From a virus: DNA of 64,000 nucleotides. Under the pieces are notes generated by a model, which saw only the letters and a program-made list of their open reading frames with translations, made no database searches and was not told where the DNA came from. The stretch is from positions 16,191-80,190 of the IMG/VR virus record IMGVR_UViG_3300042375_000763; one strand, 5' to 3'. The translations under genes were made by a program, and so were the position numbers. Shown here in pieces: positions 1-8,050 of the stretch; positions within the stretch are counted from its first letter, which is position 1, and each line of letters opens with the position of its first letter.

Positions 1-88
1 CGAAATACTCATCTTTAATATAAGGGAAAACCTTGCGGGAAAATTCTTCATTAAATAAAAGATTCGAAATAATTGTCTTTTCTATCAT
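1..88 (-). CDS. 41: gp41-like replicative helicase, N-terminus only
   Basis: Only the first ~29 codons are in the window; the gene runs off the left edge. The peptide begins MIEKTIISNLLFNEEFSRKV, which resembles the start of T4-like gp41, the DnaB-type hexameric 5'-3' helicase that works with the primase. The ATG at 88 has an AGAGGTGG ribosome-binding site. It lies directly downstream of the uvsX C-terminal half, the usual uvsX-41 order in T4-like phages. The call rests on a short peptide plus synteny. Confidence 0.7.
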   Translation of the reverse strand, partial: MIEKTIISNLLFNEEFSRKVFPYIKDEYF

Positions 89-114
89 AAACCACCTCTT
101 TGGAAACAAATTAT

Positions 115-138
115 GCTCTGATCATTGCTGATCAGAGC
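115..138. repeat. 10-bp perfect inverted repeat between uvsX-C and gp41
   Basis: GCTCTGATCA and TGATCAGAGC are separated by TTGC. No T-run follows on the minus strand, so it looks more like an RNA processing or stability hairpin than a classical terminator. Confidence 0.6.
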
Positions 139-161
139 AGTCTTAAATCATAATAACATAC

Positions 162-713
162 TTATTCGTCGATGTCAACATCTTCTTCATCATCGTCAAT
201 ACGTGTTTGTGATCCACCAGATCCACCACCAGTCAATTTAAACTTACGTTCAACATAGTCTTTAAAAACTTTGTCTTTGATTAGATTTTCAAAGTATGCA
301 TCATTATTCTCAATGTCTTTTGCACGATAACTCTTTTCAGAGATTTCACCGGTTTCCATATCCACAGTCTGATACCAACCAACTTTTGGTTTAATAATGT
401 GTCCAGATTCTTGAGCAAGCTCAAATAGTGAGGACCATTTATAGATACCGCTGTCAAAGAATACACTGAATGGAAGCTTTGACTTTTCCTTGACATAACG
501 AGACTTTTCAATGTTGATAGTAAATTTGAAACCCGCGAGTTCAGTTCCATCTTTCTCCTGTGATTTGGAGATGATAAAGATTTGGTTGGCCGAGTAATAG
601 ATACCAGTATTATGTGTTACTACTCCATTTCTTAGAATATAATGTTCGACTTCGTTTACAGATAAATCGTAAACAGGCTTTTTACCTACACTTTTAATTT
701 GCGATATTTTCAT
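162..713 (-). CDS. uvsX: UvsX recombinase C-terminal half with C-intein
   Basis: 183 aa. Residues 1-35 are a C-intein ending in the VVTHN block with Asn-35 as the last intein residue. Thr-36 is the +1 extein residue. From TGIYYSANQ onward the protein is the C-terminal part of T4-like UvsX (RecA-type strand-exchange protein), ending in an acidic tail typical of UvsX. The ATG at 713 has an AAGGAA site inside the end of the endonuclease gene, which it overlaps by 20 nt. It is expected to be trans-spliced to the product of 1644-2549. The split point is in the L2 DNA-binding loop, so neither half alone should recombine DNA. Confidence 0.9.
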   Translation of the reverse strand: MKISQIKSVGKKPVYDLSVNEVEHYILRNGVVTHNTGIYYSANQIFIISKSQEKDGTELAGFKFTINIEKSRYVKEKSKLPFSVFFDSGIYKWSSLFELAQESGHIIKPKVGWYQTVDMETGEISEKSYRAKDIENNDAYFENLIKDKVFKDYVERKFKLTGGGSGGSQTRIDDDEEDVDIDE

Positions 714-1596
714 CTTTTTTCCTTTTGTTGTTATTCCAACCCTGATAAAGTCTACCGAACTTCCACCCTTCTGGCAATTCTTTTTCTGACTTTATCTTTA
801 TGTTTTCTATACCATTATTAATCCATTTGCTACCAGTGGATTTTTTTTCTGATAATGTGTAAGGATTAACCCACAGTTTTTTGTCATATGAATCTGATAA
901 ATCTTTATGGATTCTTACAGTTGCACCTGTTTCTTTATTTTTTAACATAATAAGATTTTTTCTTCCTATTTTCTTTTTATGTTCTTCAGATTTAGGTTTT
1001 TTTGCTATATTTTCAATCCATTCTTGAACTTTCTCAGGAGACCTAGTTTCTCTGCTATTGGCGATTGCAATTTTACTTCTAGTTTCGTCAGAATGAGTTT
1101 TTCCATAAAATCCATTTTTATCACCCGAAGATCCTCTTTTCTTTCTTTCCTCTGAGGTTAAAATAGTACCTTTAGAAACACCTACATATTCACCGTTTAG
1201 AACTTTTTTATGATTTCTTGGCAACCTTACTGTTTTACCTGTTCTGGTATTTTTATATGTTGCGTAATCTGAATCACTAAAAGTATTTACTGATGCTAAT
1301 GATAAATTAAAATATTCTGTATCTGCAACAACATCTAAGTGTTTTTGTATTTCATACTCATACTTTAATGTTTCTTTATAATCTTCAAACGTGGCTAAAA
1401 TTTCAGTTTCAATAATATCTTCATTTATGTAATCTTTAAAAAATTTATAAGTCGAAGAACCATAGTATGGTTTATTTCTTTTATCATAAATAACACCCTC
1501 AAATAGTGTTGAATTTGATTTAGAACCTATATACATATATGGTTCTTCGCCTCTTTCTTTGCGTTTTGTAAAAGTAAGTTTATATACACAGTGCAT
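694..1596 (-). CDS. GIY-YIG-type homing endonuclease between uvsX halves
   Basis: 300 aa, basic. The N-terminus has VYKLT and MYIGS spaced like the GIY and YIG elements (residues ~4-25). The middle and C-terminal parts contain NUMOD3-like repeats (GFYGKTHSDETRSKI near 160; EEHKKKIGRKN near 205), which are DNA-binding modules of free-standing homing endonucleases. It sits between the N- and C-terminal parts of a gene broken by a split intein, 47 nt after the uvsX-N stop and overlapping uvsX-C. It probably cuts the intein-less uvsX allele. The ATG at 1596 has an AAGGAT site. Confidence 0.85.
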   Translation of the reverse strand: MHCVYKLTFTKRKERGEEPYMYIGSKSNSTLFEGVIYDKRNKPYYGSSTYKFFKDYINEDIIETEILATFEDYKETLKYEYEIQKHLDVVADTEYFNLSLASVNTFSDSDYATYKNTRTGKTVRLPRNHKKVLNGEYVGVSKGTILTSEERKKRGSSGDKNGFYGKTHSDETRSKIAIANSRETRSPEKVQEWIENIAKKPKSEEHKKKIGRKNLIMLKNKETGATVRIHKDLSDSYDKKLWVNPYTLSEKKSTGSKWINNGIENIKIKSEKELPEGWKFGRLYQGWNNNKRKKDENIAN

Positions 1597-1643
1597 TTTG
1601 GTATCCTTAGTTAACAGTATAGTAGATACCTGTATTTATAAAT

Positions 1644-2549
1644 TTAAAGAACTGTGCAATCAATTCCTACTGTTAGATCTTTGGCTTCTACCCATTTACC
1701 ATTAACTAAAAACTTATGCTTATCGGAAACAGTAACTGTATAACCATCCTCAAATGTAATTTCATAACACTCTGGCATACCATCTTCTAGAGTATCTGGG
1801 TTCCACACGTGAGTCACAATTTGCTCGCCACTGAGTGTAATAACTTTTTCACCCACATTAAAATCTTCTACCTTTTTCAACCCGTCTGGTGTTTGTATTT
1901 CAGTACCCGCAACAACACAACCACCAGAAACAATAGCCTTTGGATAAAGACCCATTTCCTGATAGATATGATTGACGGCAAGACATGGGATATTCTTTGT
2001 AGTCAAGTGCGGAGTGATAATGCGGAACAAAGATTTTAGACTCTTTGCACGTGACATATCAGCAACTGACTTTTCATTTTCTGCATCTTCTACTTCTTTC
2101 TTGGAAGCAAGGTTACCGATAGAGTCAATCATAATAAAGACATTATCCTTTTTATCTACTTCTTGTAGACGTTGGACAATATCAAATTTAAGCTGTTCAA
2201 CATTTTCAAGTGGTATGTGAATAACGCGGTTACTATCAATATTAAAACTTTCAAGATAATCGGGCGTGATACCAAATTCTGAGTCATAAAGAATAGCAAC
2301 ACCTTCTTTATACTTATCAAGATATGCTTTCATACAATATAGTGATAGCATGGTTTTAAAGCTCTTCGAAGCACCAGCAACTACTGTTAGACCTGGTAGC
2401 AAACCACCTTCAAGTGAACCACTGAATGCAATGTTTAAGATCGGAAGATCTGTAGGGATTATATCTTTAGCGTTAAAGAATGTTGATTTGGAAAGTACTG
2501 ATGCAGCTTTGATATTACCTGCTTTTAACATTTTTTCTAATAGACTCAT
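1644..2549 (-). CDS. uvsX: UvsX recombinase N-terminal half with N-intein
   Basis: 301 aa. Residues 1-210 are the N-terminal ATPase part of UvsX with Walker A GASKSFKT and a Walker B-type NVFIMIDSIG. At Cys-211 an N-intein of 91 residues begins (CVVAGTEIQTPDG, block A), with a block B-like segment GYTVTVSDKHKF. The frame then stops. Cys-1 of the N-intein and the Asn of the C-intein at 162-713 are the residues needed for trans-splicing. The start overlaps the upstream gene in an ATGA arrangement. Confidence 0.92.
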   Translation of the reverse strand: MSLLEKMLKAGNIKAASVLSKSTFFNAKDIIPTDLPILNIAFSGSLEGGLLPGLTVVAGASKSFKTMLSLYCMKAYLDKYKEGVAILYDSEFGITPDYLESFNIDSNRVIHIPLENVEQLKFDIVQRLQEVDKKDNVFIMIDSIGNLASKKEVEDAENEKSVADMSRAKSLKSLFRIITPHLTTKNIPCLAVNHIYQEMGLYPKAIVSGGCVVAGTEIQTPDGLKKVEDFNVGEKVITLSGEQIVTHVWNPDTLEDGMPECYEITFEDGYTVTVSDKHKFLVNGKWVEAKDLTVGIDCTVL

Positions 2550-2830
2550 CTATGAATTCCTTCTACAATTCGTTTTAATTTTTCTTTATATTCTTGGATT
2601 TTTTCAACTCTGTTTGGCCAATGTATTGTTGATTTTTCTGGATTTTTACAAAGATTATCCAAGAAAGGAATAATTGATGAATATAGAAGTTTGAGTCTAT
2701 CTTCTAAATCTTCTATTTTTTCTTTATCACCGCGGATAACTGCCCCTAGGCTTTCCTTGACCTCATGTACTTCTTCATCAGCAAAACTAAAACCAAAATC
2801 AAAGTCTTCTATTTTAGCCTCTTTTTTCAT
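2546..2830 (-). CDS. Conserved small T4-like protein upstream of uvsX
   Basis: 94 aa, charged. It starts with an acidic FDFGFSFADEE segment and has a helical C-terminal half containing LDNLCKNPEK and WPNR. Similar short proteins precede uvsX in T4-like marine phages, but I know no function. It shares ATGA with the uvsX-N start, implying translational coupling. Confidence 0.75.
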   Translation of the reverse strand: MKKEAKIEDFDFGFSFADEEVHEVKESLGAVIRGDKEKIEDLEDRLKLLYSSIIPFLDNLCKNPEKSTIHWPNRVEKIQEYKEKLKRIVEGIHR

Positions 2831-2889
2831 GTGTATATCCTCTCATTAAAGTATACAATAAACTCGATTGAATCGAGTGAATGTTAATT

Positions 2890-2911
2890 GGAGAGGGAAT
2901 TAACCCTCTCC
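2890..2911 (-). terminator. Hairpin after gp32
   Basis: An 8-bp stem GGAGAGGG/CCCTCTCC with a 6-nt loop follows the gp32 stop. It has no clear U-run, so it may act as a 3' stability hairpin as much as a terminator. Confidence 0.55.
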
Positions 2912-2928
2912 ATCTTTAAGTTGTGATT

Positions 2929-3870
2929 TTAGGTCTTTGAAAGGTTTCTGAAGAACTCTAGATCATCTTCATCTTCGTCAGTTGAAGCGGCTTGTTCTTT
3001 CATTGGAGCTGCAGGTGTCTCTTTTTTAGGGGCCTGTGCTTTACTCATATCGAGTTCACCATATAGATCTTCCTCTGCTGAAGACGCAGCATTGGAGCGA
3101 AGATCGGCATCAGCACCAACAATGCCAAGTACACGATGAAGTTTTGCCTTTAGTTCATCATATGGTTTGAAGTTCTTTGGATCAATGACATCCTTGAGAG
3201 AATGTGATTGTTTCCATACTCTTTCAATTTCAGAATCATCTTCGAAGAAAGCAGACGATGAATCAAATTCAGATTTATCATAGTTTGGATAACCTTCAAA
3301 CACCCGGATTTTCAATCGGAAGTTAGCACCTTCCCATAGATCGAATGGGTTAACAGGCTTTTCATCTTCGAATGAAGGATTCATAAGATCATTGAGTTTG
3401 TCCCAGATCTTCTTGCCATATTTAAACAAGAATACCTTGCCATCATTTTCTGGGTTGCCAGAATCCTTAACGATATATACGTTAGAGATGTAATGAAGTC
3501 TGCGTTTCTGGTCACGTGCTTGTTTACGTTCTGGAGCACTATCGTCAGTACTCACATTCCATAGTTTGGTATTTAGTTCAGATACTGGGTCTGGTTGACC
3601 AACTGTCGTAAGTGAATTTTCGATATACCAACCACCAGGACCTTTAAACCCGTGGTCCCATAGACGTACGAATGGCATATCCTCGCCTTCTGGTGAGTCT
3701 AGAAAGCGAATAATCGCAAAACCATTACCTGCTGAGTCTCGAGTCGGTTTCCAATATTTACCTTCATTTGGATCGGCATATGATTTGGAACTGATTTTTG
3801 TGAGCTGTTGGTTCAGTTTCTCGAGTGAATTTGAACGGTTCTTCTTTAGTGCTTGAAAATCTACAGCCAT
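2929..3870 (-). CDS. 32: Single-stranded DNA-binding protein gp32
   Basis: 313 aa. The N-terminal basic segment (KKNRSNSLEKLNQQLTKI) is the cooperativity domain. The core contains the T4-family signature around residues 25-220 (YWKPTRDSAGNGFAIIRFL; FVRLWDHGFKGPGGWY). The C-terminus is acidic (STDEDEDDLEFF) for binding partners such as gp59 and polymerase. Family role: coating ssDNA at the fork and organising UvsX and gp41 loading. It stands downstream of gp33 and gp59, the standard T4-like cluster. Confidence 0.95.
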   Translation of the reverse strand: MAVDFQALKKNRSNSLEKLNQQLTKISSKSYADPNEGKYWKPTRDSAGNGFAIIRFLDSPEGEDMPFVRLWDHGFKGPGGWYIENSLTTVGQPDPVSELNTKLWNVSTDDSAPERKQARDQKRRLHYISNVYIVKDSGNPENDGKVFLFKYGKKIWDKLNDLMNPSFEDEKPVNPFDLWEGANFRLKIRVFEGYPNYDKSEFDSSSAFFEDDSEIERVWKQSHSLKDVIDPKNFKPYDELKAKLHRVLGIVGADADLRSNAASSAEEDLYGELDMSKAQAPKKETPAAPMKEQAASTDEDEDDLEFFRNLSKT

Positions 3871-3950
3871 AGTGTTTCTCCTTATATAGCATTATATGCA
3901 ATTGTTTACAATGTATCGTAATGTTTATTTTATCATTACGAGTTTATTTA

Positions 3951-4547
3951 TTACTCGAAAAAGTGTTCTTTGACAATATCTGAAAATTTTTTTCGATTTA
4001 TTTCCAAAAATGGATAATATTTTTTGGATAGTCTAATAATATCACCTGCCACGATTTTGTCAACTACTTCCTTTGACCATCGTTCATAAACATTTGAAAT
4101 GTTTGCTAAAATTGTAAACGTTTCAATGGATATTTTGTTTTGTAAATATAGTGATATTACATATGGGTGCTGACCATTAACAGGGATAAAATTCTCTGCA
4201 TAATTCTCTTTTAATCTAGAGAGATCATTTTTGAATATGTATGTTATTGAGTCAATTCTGCCTTCCCATTCAGCAAAAATAGTTTCGGCATTTTCTTCTA
4301 ATATTTCTCTTACCCAGATGTTTGGGTTTTTAAGTATATTAGCCAATATCATATTATGCCAATCTTTTTTCTTTGATAGTTTATAGAAAAAGAAAACATC
4401 ATTTCTAGTGGAAAAACTATCAAATGATGCTCTTACTTTTCCATTATATTTTTGGTAATCGTAACTATCAGTAGTAAAATGTCGCTTCAGTGCCAGATAA
4501 TCGACATAAACACGAAACGATTCATCAGTCGCATAGTTTATTGTCAT
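3951..4547 (-). CDS. 59: gp59-like helicase loader
   Basis: 198 aa, mainly helical and basic with many Lys, Tyr and Phe. Length and position between gp33 and gp32 match T4 gp59, which loads gp41 helicase on gp32-coated forked DNA. Motifs such as FFFYKLSKKKDWHNMILANI and KYYPFLEINRKKFSDI resemble the family. The start overlaps the gp33 gene by 23 nt. The assignment is synteny plus family-like sequence. Confidence 0.8.
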   Translation of the reverse strand: MTINYATDESFRVYVDYLALKRHFTTDSYDYQKYNGKVRASFDSFSTRNDVFFFYKLSKKKDWHNMILANILKNPNIWVREILEENAETIFAEWEGRIDSITYIFKNDLSRLKENYAENFIPVNGQHPYVISLYLQNKISIETFTILANISNVYERWSKEVVDKIVAGDIIRLSKKYYPFLEINRKKFSDIVKEHFFE

Positions 4548-4758
4548 TTTTATCTTTTTTCACCAATTTCATATTAATAGCTTCGGATCTAATCTTTTCT
4601 TTCATTACAGTTGATTTTTTCACAATTTCTGCAATTGTTTCTATTTCAACATTTCGTGTTTTGGCATATTCAACCAATGCATCAATATAGGGAACTCCCA
4701 TTGAAAGCATTCTTGCAATTTCAAAATGAATCTTTTCAGGAGTTTGTGTTTCTATCAT
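4525..4758 (-). CDS. 33: gp33-like late-transcription coactivator
   Basis: 77 aa. The segment MGVPYIDALVEYAKTRNVEI followed by EIVKKSTVMKEKIRSEAINM matches the helical gp33 pattern of T4-like marine phages. gp33 links the gp55 late sigma factor on host RNA polymerase to the gp45 sliding clamp. Its place just upstream of gp59 and gp32 supports this. It overlaps both neighbours. Confidence 0.75.
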   Translation of the reverse strand: MIETQTPEKIHFEIARMLSMGVPYIDALVEYAKTRNVEIETIAEIVKKSTVMKEKIRSEAINMKLVKKDKNDNKLCD

Positions 4759-4958
4759 CCGTTAAGAACCTGAATTGAGCCTAACCAATTAGATGCCATA
4801 CTTTCGACAAACAAGACTGAAGAATTTTTATATGGTACTTTTTTAATACTTCCGGCTGGACTATAATACTCTATGTAATAGTCTGTTTCGGTTTCTTGAT
4901 GAATTTCTGCACGATATTGACCGTGATCGCTTTCTTTAAATATAGTTTTTAATAGCAT
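4755..4958 (-). CDS. Small protein of unknown function upstream of gp33
   Basis: 67 aa with an alternating hydrophobic pattern suggesting a small beta-rich fold (YRAEIHQETETDYYIEYYSPAG). No family recognised. The stop codon overlaps the gp33 start (ATGA), so it is cotranslated with the replication cluster. Confidence 0.65.
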   Translation of the reverse strand: MLLKTIFKESDHGQYRAEIHQETETDYYIEYYSPAGSIKKVPYKNSSVLFVESMASNWLGSIQVLNG

Positions 4959-4971
4959 AACTTTCCTTCCA

Positions 4972-5610
4972 TTAATTTTTAACTAAAAAACCGATCCTGG
5001 GAAGATCTAAAAACCCGGCGGCACCATCGTAGTTAATAATATAACTATAACCTAATTTTGTATATTTGTCAACTACTTCCTCATCGCCCTTCCAAACAGG
5101 TATCAGTTCATTGTAGTCTGGATCAGGTGATGTTCTTAAATGTACTTCGATTATTTTATCATCAATATATTCTATATTAATCTTATCAAGATCTGCTAGT
5201 TCATGAAACATTATTCCAATATTAGGGTAAAAATCTGTTCTAATCCACTTTGTAAATTTTGAAAGGTTTTCATCTTCCTTAATACCTTGCCAGCACGATA
5301 TTGGCTCCCATCCACCAGGATAGTCCTTCCATTGATATGTCACTGAATACTGATTACCATAAAACCATTCACACCAAAAATAACCAGGTGGTACTTTAGT
5401 GCAATCATCAGTGTCAATCCATATTTTCTTCGCTCCGACACCCATACCCAATAAATTTATCATGGGTCGAGTGATATAAAATCCAGAAGTTTTTGGTGCT
5501 ATGCCCGCAGGCCCGCAATTATAACCAAGTTGTTCAGATAACCAAAGTTTATTGTACCAATGTCTTAAATGCGAATAAGACTGATAGGCATCAACATCAG
5601 TATCTACCAT
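4972..5610 (-). CDS. Uncharacterised T4-like protein after the bilin reductase
   Basis: 212 aa, Trp/Tyr-rich. It has GYNCGPAGIAPK, then YITRPMINLLGMGVGA (~45-62) and a Trp-rich middle (FWCEWFYGNQYSVTYQWKD). The N-terminal pattern is reminiscent of ATP-grasp-like phage proteins, but no catalytic motif is secure. It begins immediately after the bilin reductase stop, so it is in that operon. A role in bilin handling is possible but unsupported. Confidence 0.6.
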   Translation of the reverse strand: MVDTDVDAYQSYSHLRHWYNKLWLSEQLGYNCGPAGIAPKTSGFYITRPMINLLGMGVGAKKIWIDTDDCTKVPPGYFWCEWFYGNQYSVTYQWKDYPGGWEPISCWQGIKEDENLSKFTKWIRTDFYPNIGIMFHELADLDKINIEYIDDKIIEVHLRTSPDPDYNELIPVWKGDEEVVDKYTKLGYSYIINYDGAAGFLDLPRIGFLVKN

Positions 5611-6279
5611 TTAAATAATCTCGGGAAATAAACACTTGCTTACAAAGAAATCAACGTCTTGCTCGTCAAGACCTAATGCCTTCATAGTTCGAGGTGTATG
5701 GGGATTTTGTTTTTGATAGTGGGCATATTTATTATGTGCATACGACGAAGGCATATCATCTATCACCTGCATATTCTCAACATACCATTTCGTGTTTGCT
5801 ATGACTAGTGATGTAAGACGATACAACTCTTCGTCCGTTTGGATGTTGCCAGCTGCTACCATATTCCCTGAGAAGATTGCTCTCGCCCAATCTGGCAACT
5901 CTCGCTGTTTACCCCATGTATACTGAGACACTTCATCGGCAAAGTATGTGAGTGCAGGGTCATTAAGGTTTGCTGGGGAAAAATCGTGAAATGCGCCGGT
6001 GATCTTTGTCGGCCCCGATATAATATCGAAACCATATATAGGAGCTCCGGACTGCAGTTGTGGGAATACACACACGTGCATCATCCACAACTTTTTGGTT
6101 TCTCGCGCATCCACAACATCGATGTGTGCTCGTCTAAACTTTTCAGACTTCCATGTTCGATTAATCCATCCTGCTTGATTAAACCGCTGGGTGTGTTCTT
6201 CATCATATCGAACCATATTTTTGTCGAATATGTCTTCGATATCACGTTGCAGCGTTATTAGGTGGTCCCATATCGGCAA
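5611..6279 (-). CDS. pcyX: Ferredoxin-dependent bilin reductase, PcyX type
   Basis: 222 aa. Clear Fe_bilin_red family features: PIYGFDIISGPTKITGAFHD then FSPANLNDPALTYFADE (residues ~80-115), followed by WARAIFSGNMVAAG and the conserved ending region. Family members reduce biliverdin with electrons from ferredoxin. The PcyX group, from uncultured marine phages, makes phycoerythrobilin. It overlaps the heme oxygenase gene by 38 nt, so heme to biliverdin to bilin could run from one transcript. PcyX rather than PcyA or PebS is inferred from a PcyA-like core in a phage; a tree would settle it. Confidence 0.85.
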   Translation of the reverse strand: MPIWDHLITLQRDIEDIFDKNMVRYDEEHTQRFNQAGWINRTWKSEKFRRAHIDVVDARETKKLWMMHVCVFPQLQSGAPIYGFDIISGPTKITGAFHDFSPANLNDPALTYFADEVSQYTWGKQRELPDWARAIFSGNMVAAGNIQTDEELYRLTSLVIANTKWYVENMQVIDDMPSSYAHNKYAHYQKQNPHTPRTMKALGLDEQDVDFFVSKCLFPEII

Positions 6280-6820
6280 AGCTATTCTCCAATTCTTCCA
6301 TGAATGTTTTAATCATATTAAAGCAGACTTTTGCTTCATCGGCAAGCCCATCATGTAACTTTGCCCGAACTTTTTCTTTTAATTCACTAACATCGGTCTC
6401 AAATTGATAGTGTTGACCAGAACCGTGTATAAATTTTTTTATAATCTGACCACCAGAAAGATCACCCATATGTCGAACATATATATGTGCCAAAAGTTTT
6501 TCTGGCTCTTCGTGTATCTTGTAAATATAGCGCATATAGTCACTAGTACTTTTCAAATGAATAGGAATCTCAAATCCATATTCCTTTTCGAGTTCCTTTA
6601 GATCTTTTGCAATGGCATTTCCACGCTTGATATCTTCAATACCTATTAGAACACCGGCATCAGTTGCATGTGTCTCTAAAGTAGTATACATGAGGAACTG
6701 ATTACAAAGATAGATATAATATTGATATGGTGTTATCTCTTTTTTGAGTAATTTCTTTACAAAAAGAGACCTTTCAGCATTCTTGTGCTGTTCATGTGTC
6801 AATTCTTTTAAATTATTCAT
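6242..6820 (-). CDS. ho: Heme oxygenase
   Basis: 192 aa from the ATG at 6820, chosen because it overlaps the preceding stop as ATGA and gives MNNLKELTHEQHKNAE. The proximal heme-ligand His lies in that THEQHKNAE segment, and the distal-helix signature GDLSGGQIIKKF is near residue 125. It opens heme to biliverdin IX-alpha, CO and iron using reduced ferredoxin. The product is the substrate of the overlapping bilin reductase. Small soluble heme oxygenases of this length are known from cyanophages and alphaproteobacterial phages. Confidence 0.92.
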   Translation of the reverse strand: MNNLKELTHEQHKNAERSLFVKKLLKKEITPYQYYIYLCNQFLMYTTLETHATDAGVLIGIEDIKRGNAIAKDLKELEKEYGFEIPIHLKSTSDYMRYIYKIHEEPEKLLAHIYVRHMGDLSGGQIIKKFIHGSGQHYQFETDVSELKEKVRAKLHDGLADEAKVCFNMIKTFMEELENSFADMGPPNNAAT

Positions 6821-7026
6821 GGCTTGCAAATATTTGAAACCTTGCAACCATCGAGTGTAATTTTGGTAAAATCTTCAAAATTCTTAGTTATTATTTTACA
6901 CAATTCTGATTGTTTGTCAACAAAATTGTAAAGACCTTGCTTTATTCTTTCATCAGTCACAGTTGCATTTACAAATTGTTTTTTGGTGGATTGTATAAAG
7001 TCAATCATGAAGTTTACATTATTCAT
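6817..7026 (-). CDS. Small helical protein, possibly phasin-like
   Basis: 69 aa, amphipathic helix (IDFIQSTKKQFVNATV; NFVDKQSELCKIITKNFEDF). The pattern recalls phasin-type granule or membrane-surface proteins but is too short for a firm call. It is the first gene of the heme oxygenase-bilin reductase operon and overlaps the oxygenase start. Confidence 0.6.
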   Translation of the reverse strand: MNNVNFMIDFIQSTKKQFVNATVTDERIKQGLYNFVDKQSELCKIITKNFEDFTKITLDGCKVSNICKP

Positions 7027-7044
7027 GTTAGTCTCCTTGTATAA

Positions 7045-7068
7045 AGAGGGAACTTAATTGATCCCTCT
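7045..7068 (-). terminator. Hairpin after the Ala/Gly repeat protein gene
   Basis: AGAGGG/CCCTCT stem around a 12-nt loop lies between the stop at 7076 and the next start at 7026. Confidence 0.5.
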
Positions 7069-7075
7069 TATTTTT

Positions 7076-7969
7076 TTACCAGAATTTCAGTTTCTTTACT
7101 ACGTTTTTAGCACCATCTGAAATAGTATTTACAACAGTAGTTCCGGTATTCACTACAGTTGTTGCAGCTTGAGTAGTTACATTAGCAGTATCATTTGCTA
7201 CATTTACTACTGCTACTTGTGCTGGTTTAGTATCAACACTGACACTAGTATTAACTTCAACACCCGCTAGTAATGCAACTTCACCACTTACACCAACGGT
7301 AGCAACACCATGATCCATAGTGGCACCGCCGCCGACTTCAGCACCTACTTGAACCCCTATACTAGCACCAGCGCCCGCACTGGCTCCATTACCATTACTG
7401 TCATATGCACTGGTTGTATTTTCTACACCAACACTTGCACCTGCGACAGCACCAGCATGACCCGCAACACCATCTTTACCAACTTGTACGTCAGCTCCAG
7501 CACTTGCTCCTGCCTCTGCTTTAACAGTTGTTTCATTTTTTACCGTAACATCACCAACTTGTTGACTAATGCTAGCACTCGCTTCTGCGCTTACACCCGC
7601 TTCAACACCGACTTGTGCATATGCATTACCATCTGTAAATCCTGCTTGAGCTCCTGCTGTCGCATGTGCTTCGGCACCTGCATGTGCTTCTACTGATGTG
7701 TCACCATAAGTTGCACTTGCTCCTGCTTCTGCACTTACACCTACTTCGGCAGATGCAGCAGCACTTGTATTAGTTATTTCTGTTCCTGCTGTCGCATGTG
7801 CTTCGGCACCTGCATGAGCTTCTAAATTAACTCCGCCGACCGTAGTTTCAGTAGTTACCTCTTTGTTTACACTTGCACTTGCTCGTGGATTAATATCCGT
7901 ACCAGCTGTGAAGTCACTAGATGCTTTAGTTTTAAGACCTTTTTTATCTTTTTTTGTTTTATTTGCCAT
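7076..7969 (-). CDS. Ala/Gly/Val-rich repetitive protein
   Basis: 297 aa. After a Lys-rich N-terminus (TKKDKKGLKTK) it is nearly all Ala, Gly, Val, Thr and Ser. The phrase VEAHAGAEAHATAG occurs in near-identical form twice (~residues 48-62 and 93-107), with many GASAxA and GVSAEA variants. There is no signal peptide or Cys, and it ends in a basic Trp tail (KNVVKKLKFW). The pattern suggests a beta-solenoid or fibrous protein. It is a single-gene unit with hairpins on both sides, between PstS and the bilin genes. Function unknown. Confidence 0.75.
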   Translation of the reverse strand: MANKTKKDKKGLKTKASSDFTAGTDINPRASASVNKEVTTETTVGGVNLEAHAGAEAHATAGTEITNTSAAASAEVGVSAEAGASATYGDTSVEAHAGAEAHATAGAQAGFTDGNAYAQVGVEAGVSAEASASISQQVGDVTVKNETTVKAEAGASAGADVQVGKDGVAGHAGAVAGASVGVENTTSAYDSNGNGASAGAGASIGVQVGAEVGGGATMDHGVATVGVSGEVALLAGVEVNTSVSVDTKPAQVAVVNVANDTANVTTQAATTVVNTGTTVVNTISDGAKNVVKKLKFW

Positions 7970-8002
7970 TATTTAATTTTTCCCAGTTGTATAAATGTAA
8001 TA

Positions 8003-8030
8003 AGAAGAGGAGACATTCATCCCCTCTTCT
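8003..8030 (-). terminator. Hairpin after pstS
   Basis: AGAAGAGG/CCTCTTCT stem downstream of the pstS stop, before the repeat-protein gene. Confidence 0.55.
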
Positions 8031-8050
8031 ATTTATAATTTACAGTGAAA

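Noticed and set aside
7310-7696. Plus-strand frame rich in Cys and Thr
   Set aside because: It is the complement of the Ala/Gly repeat gene, whose codon bias keeps that frame open.
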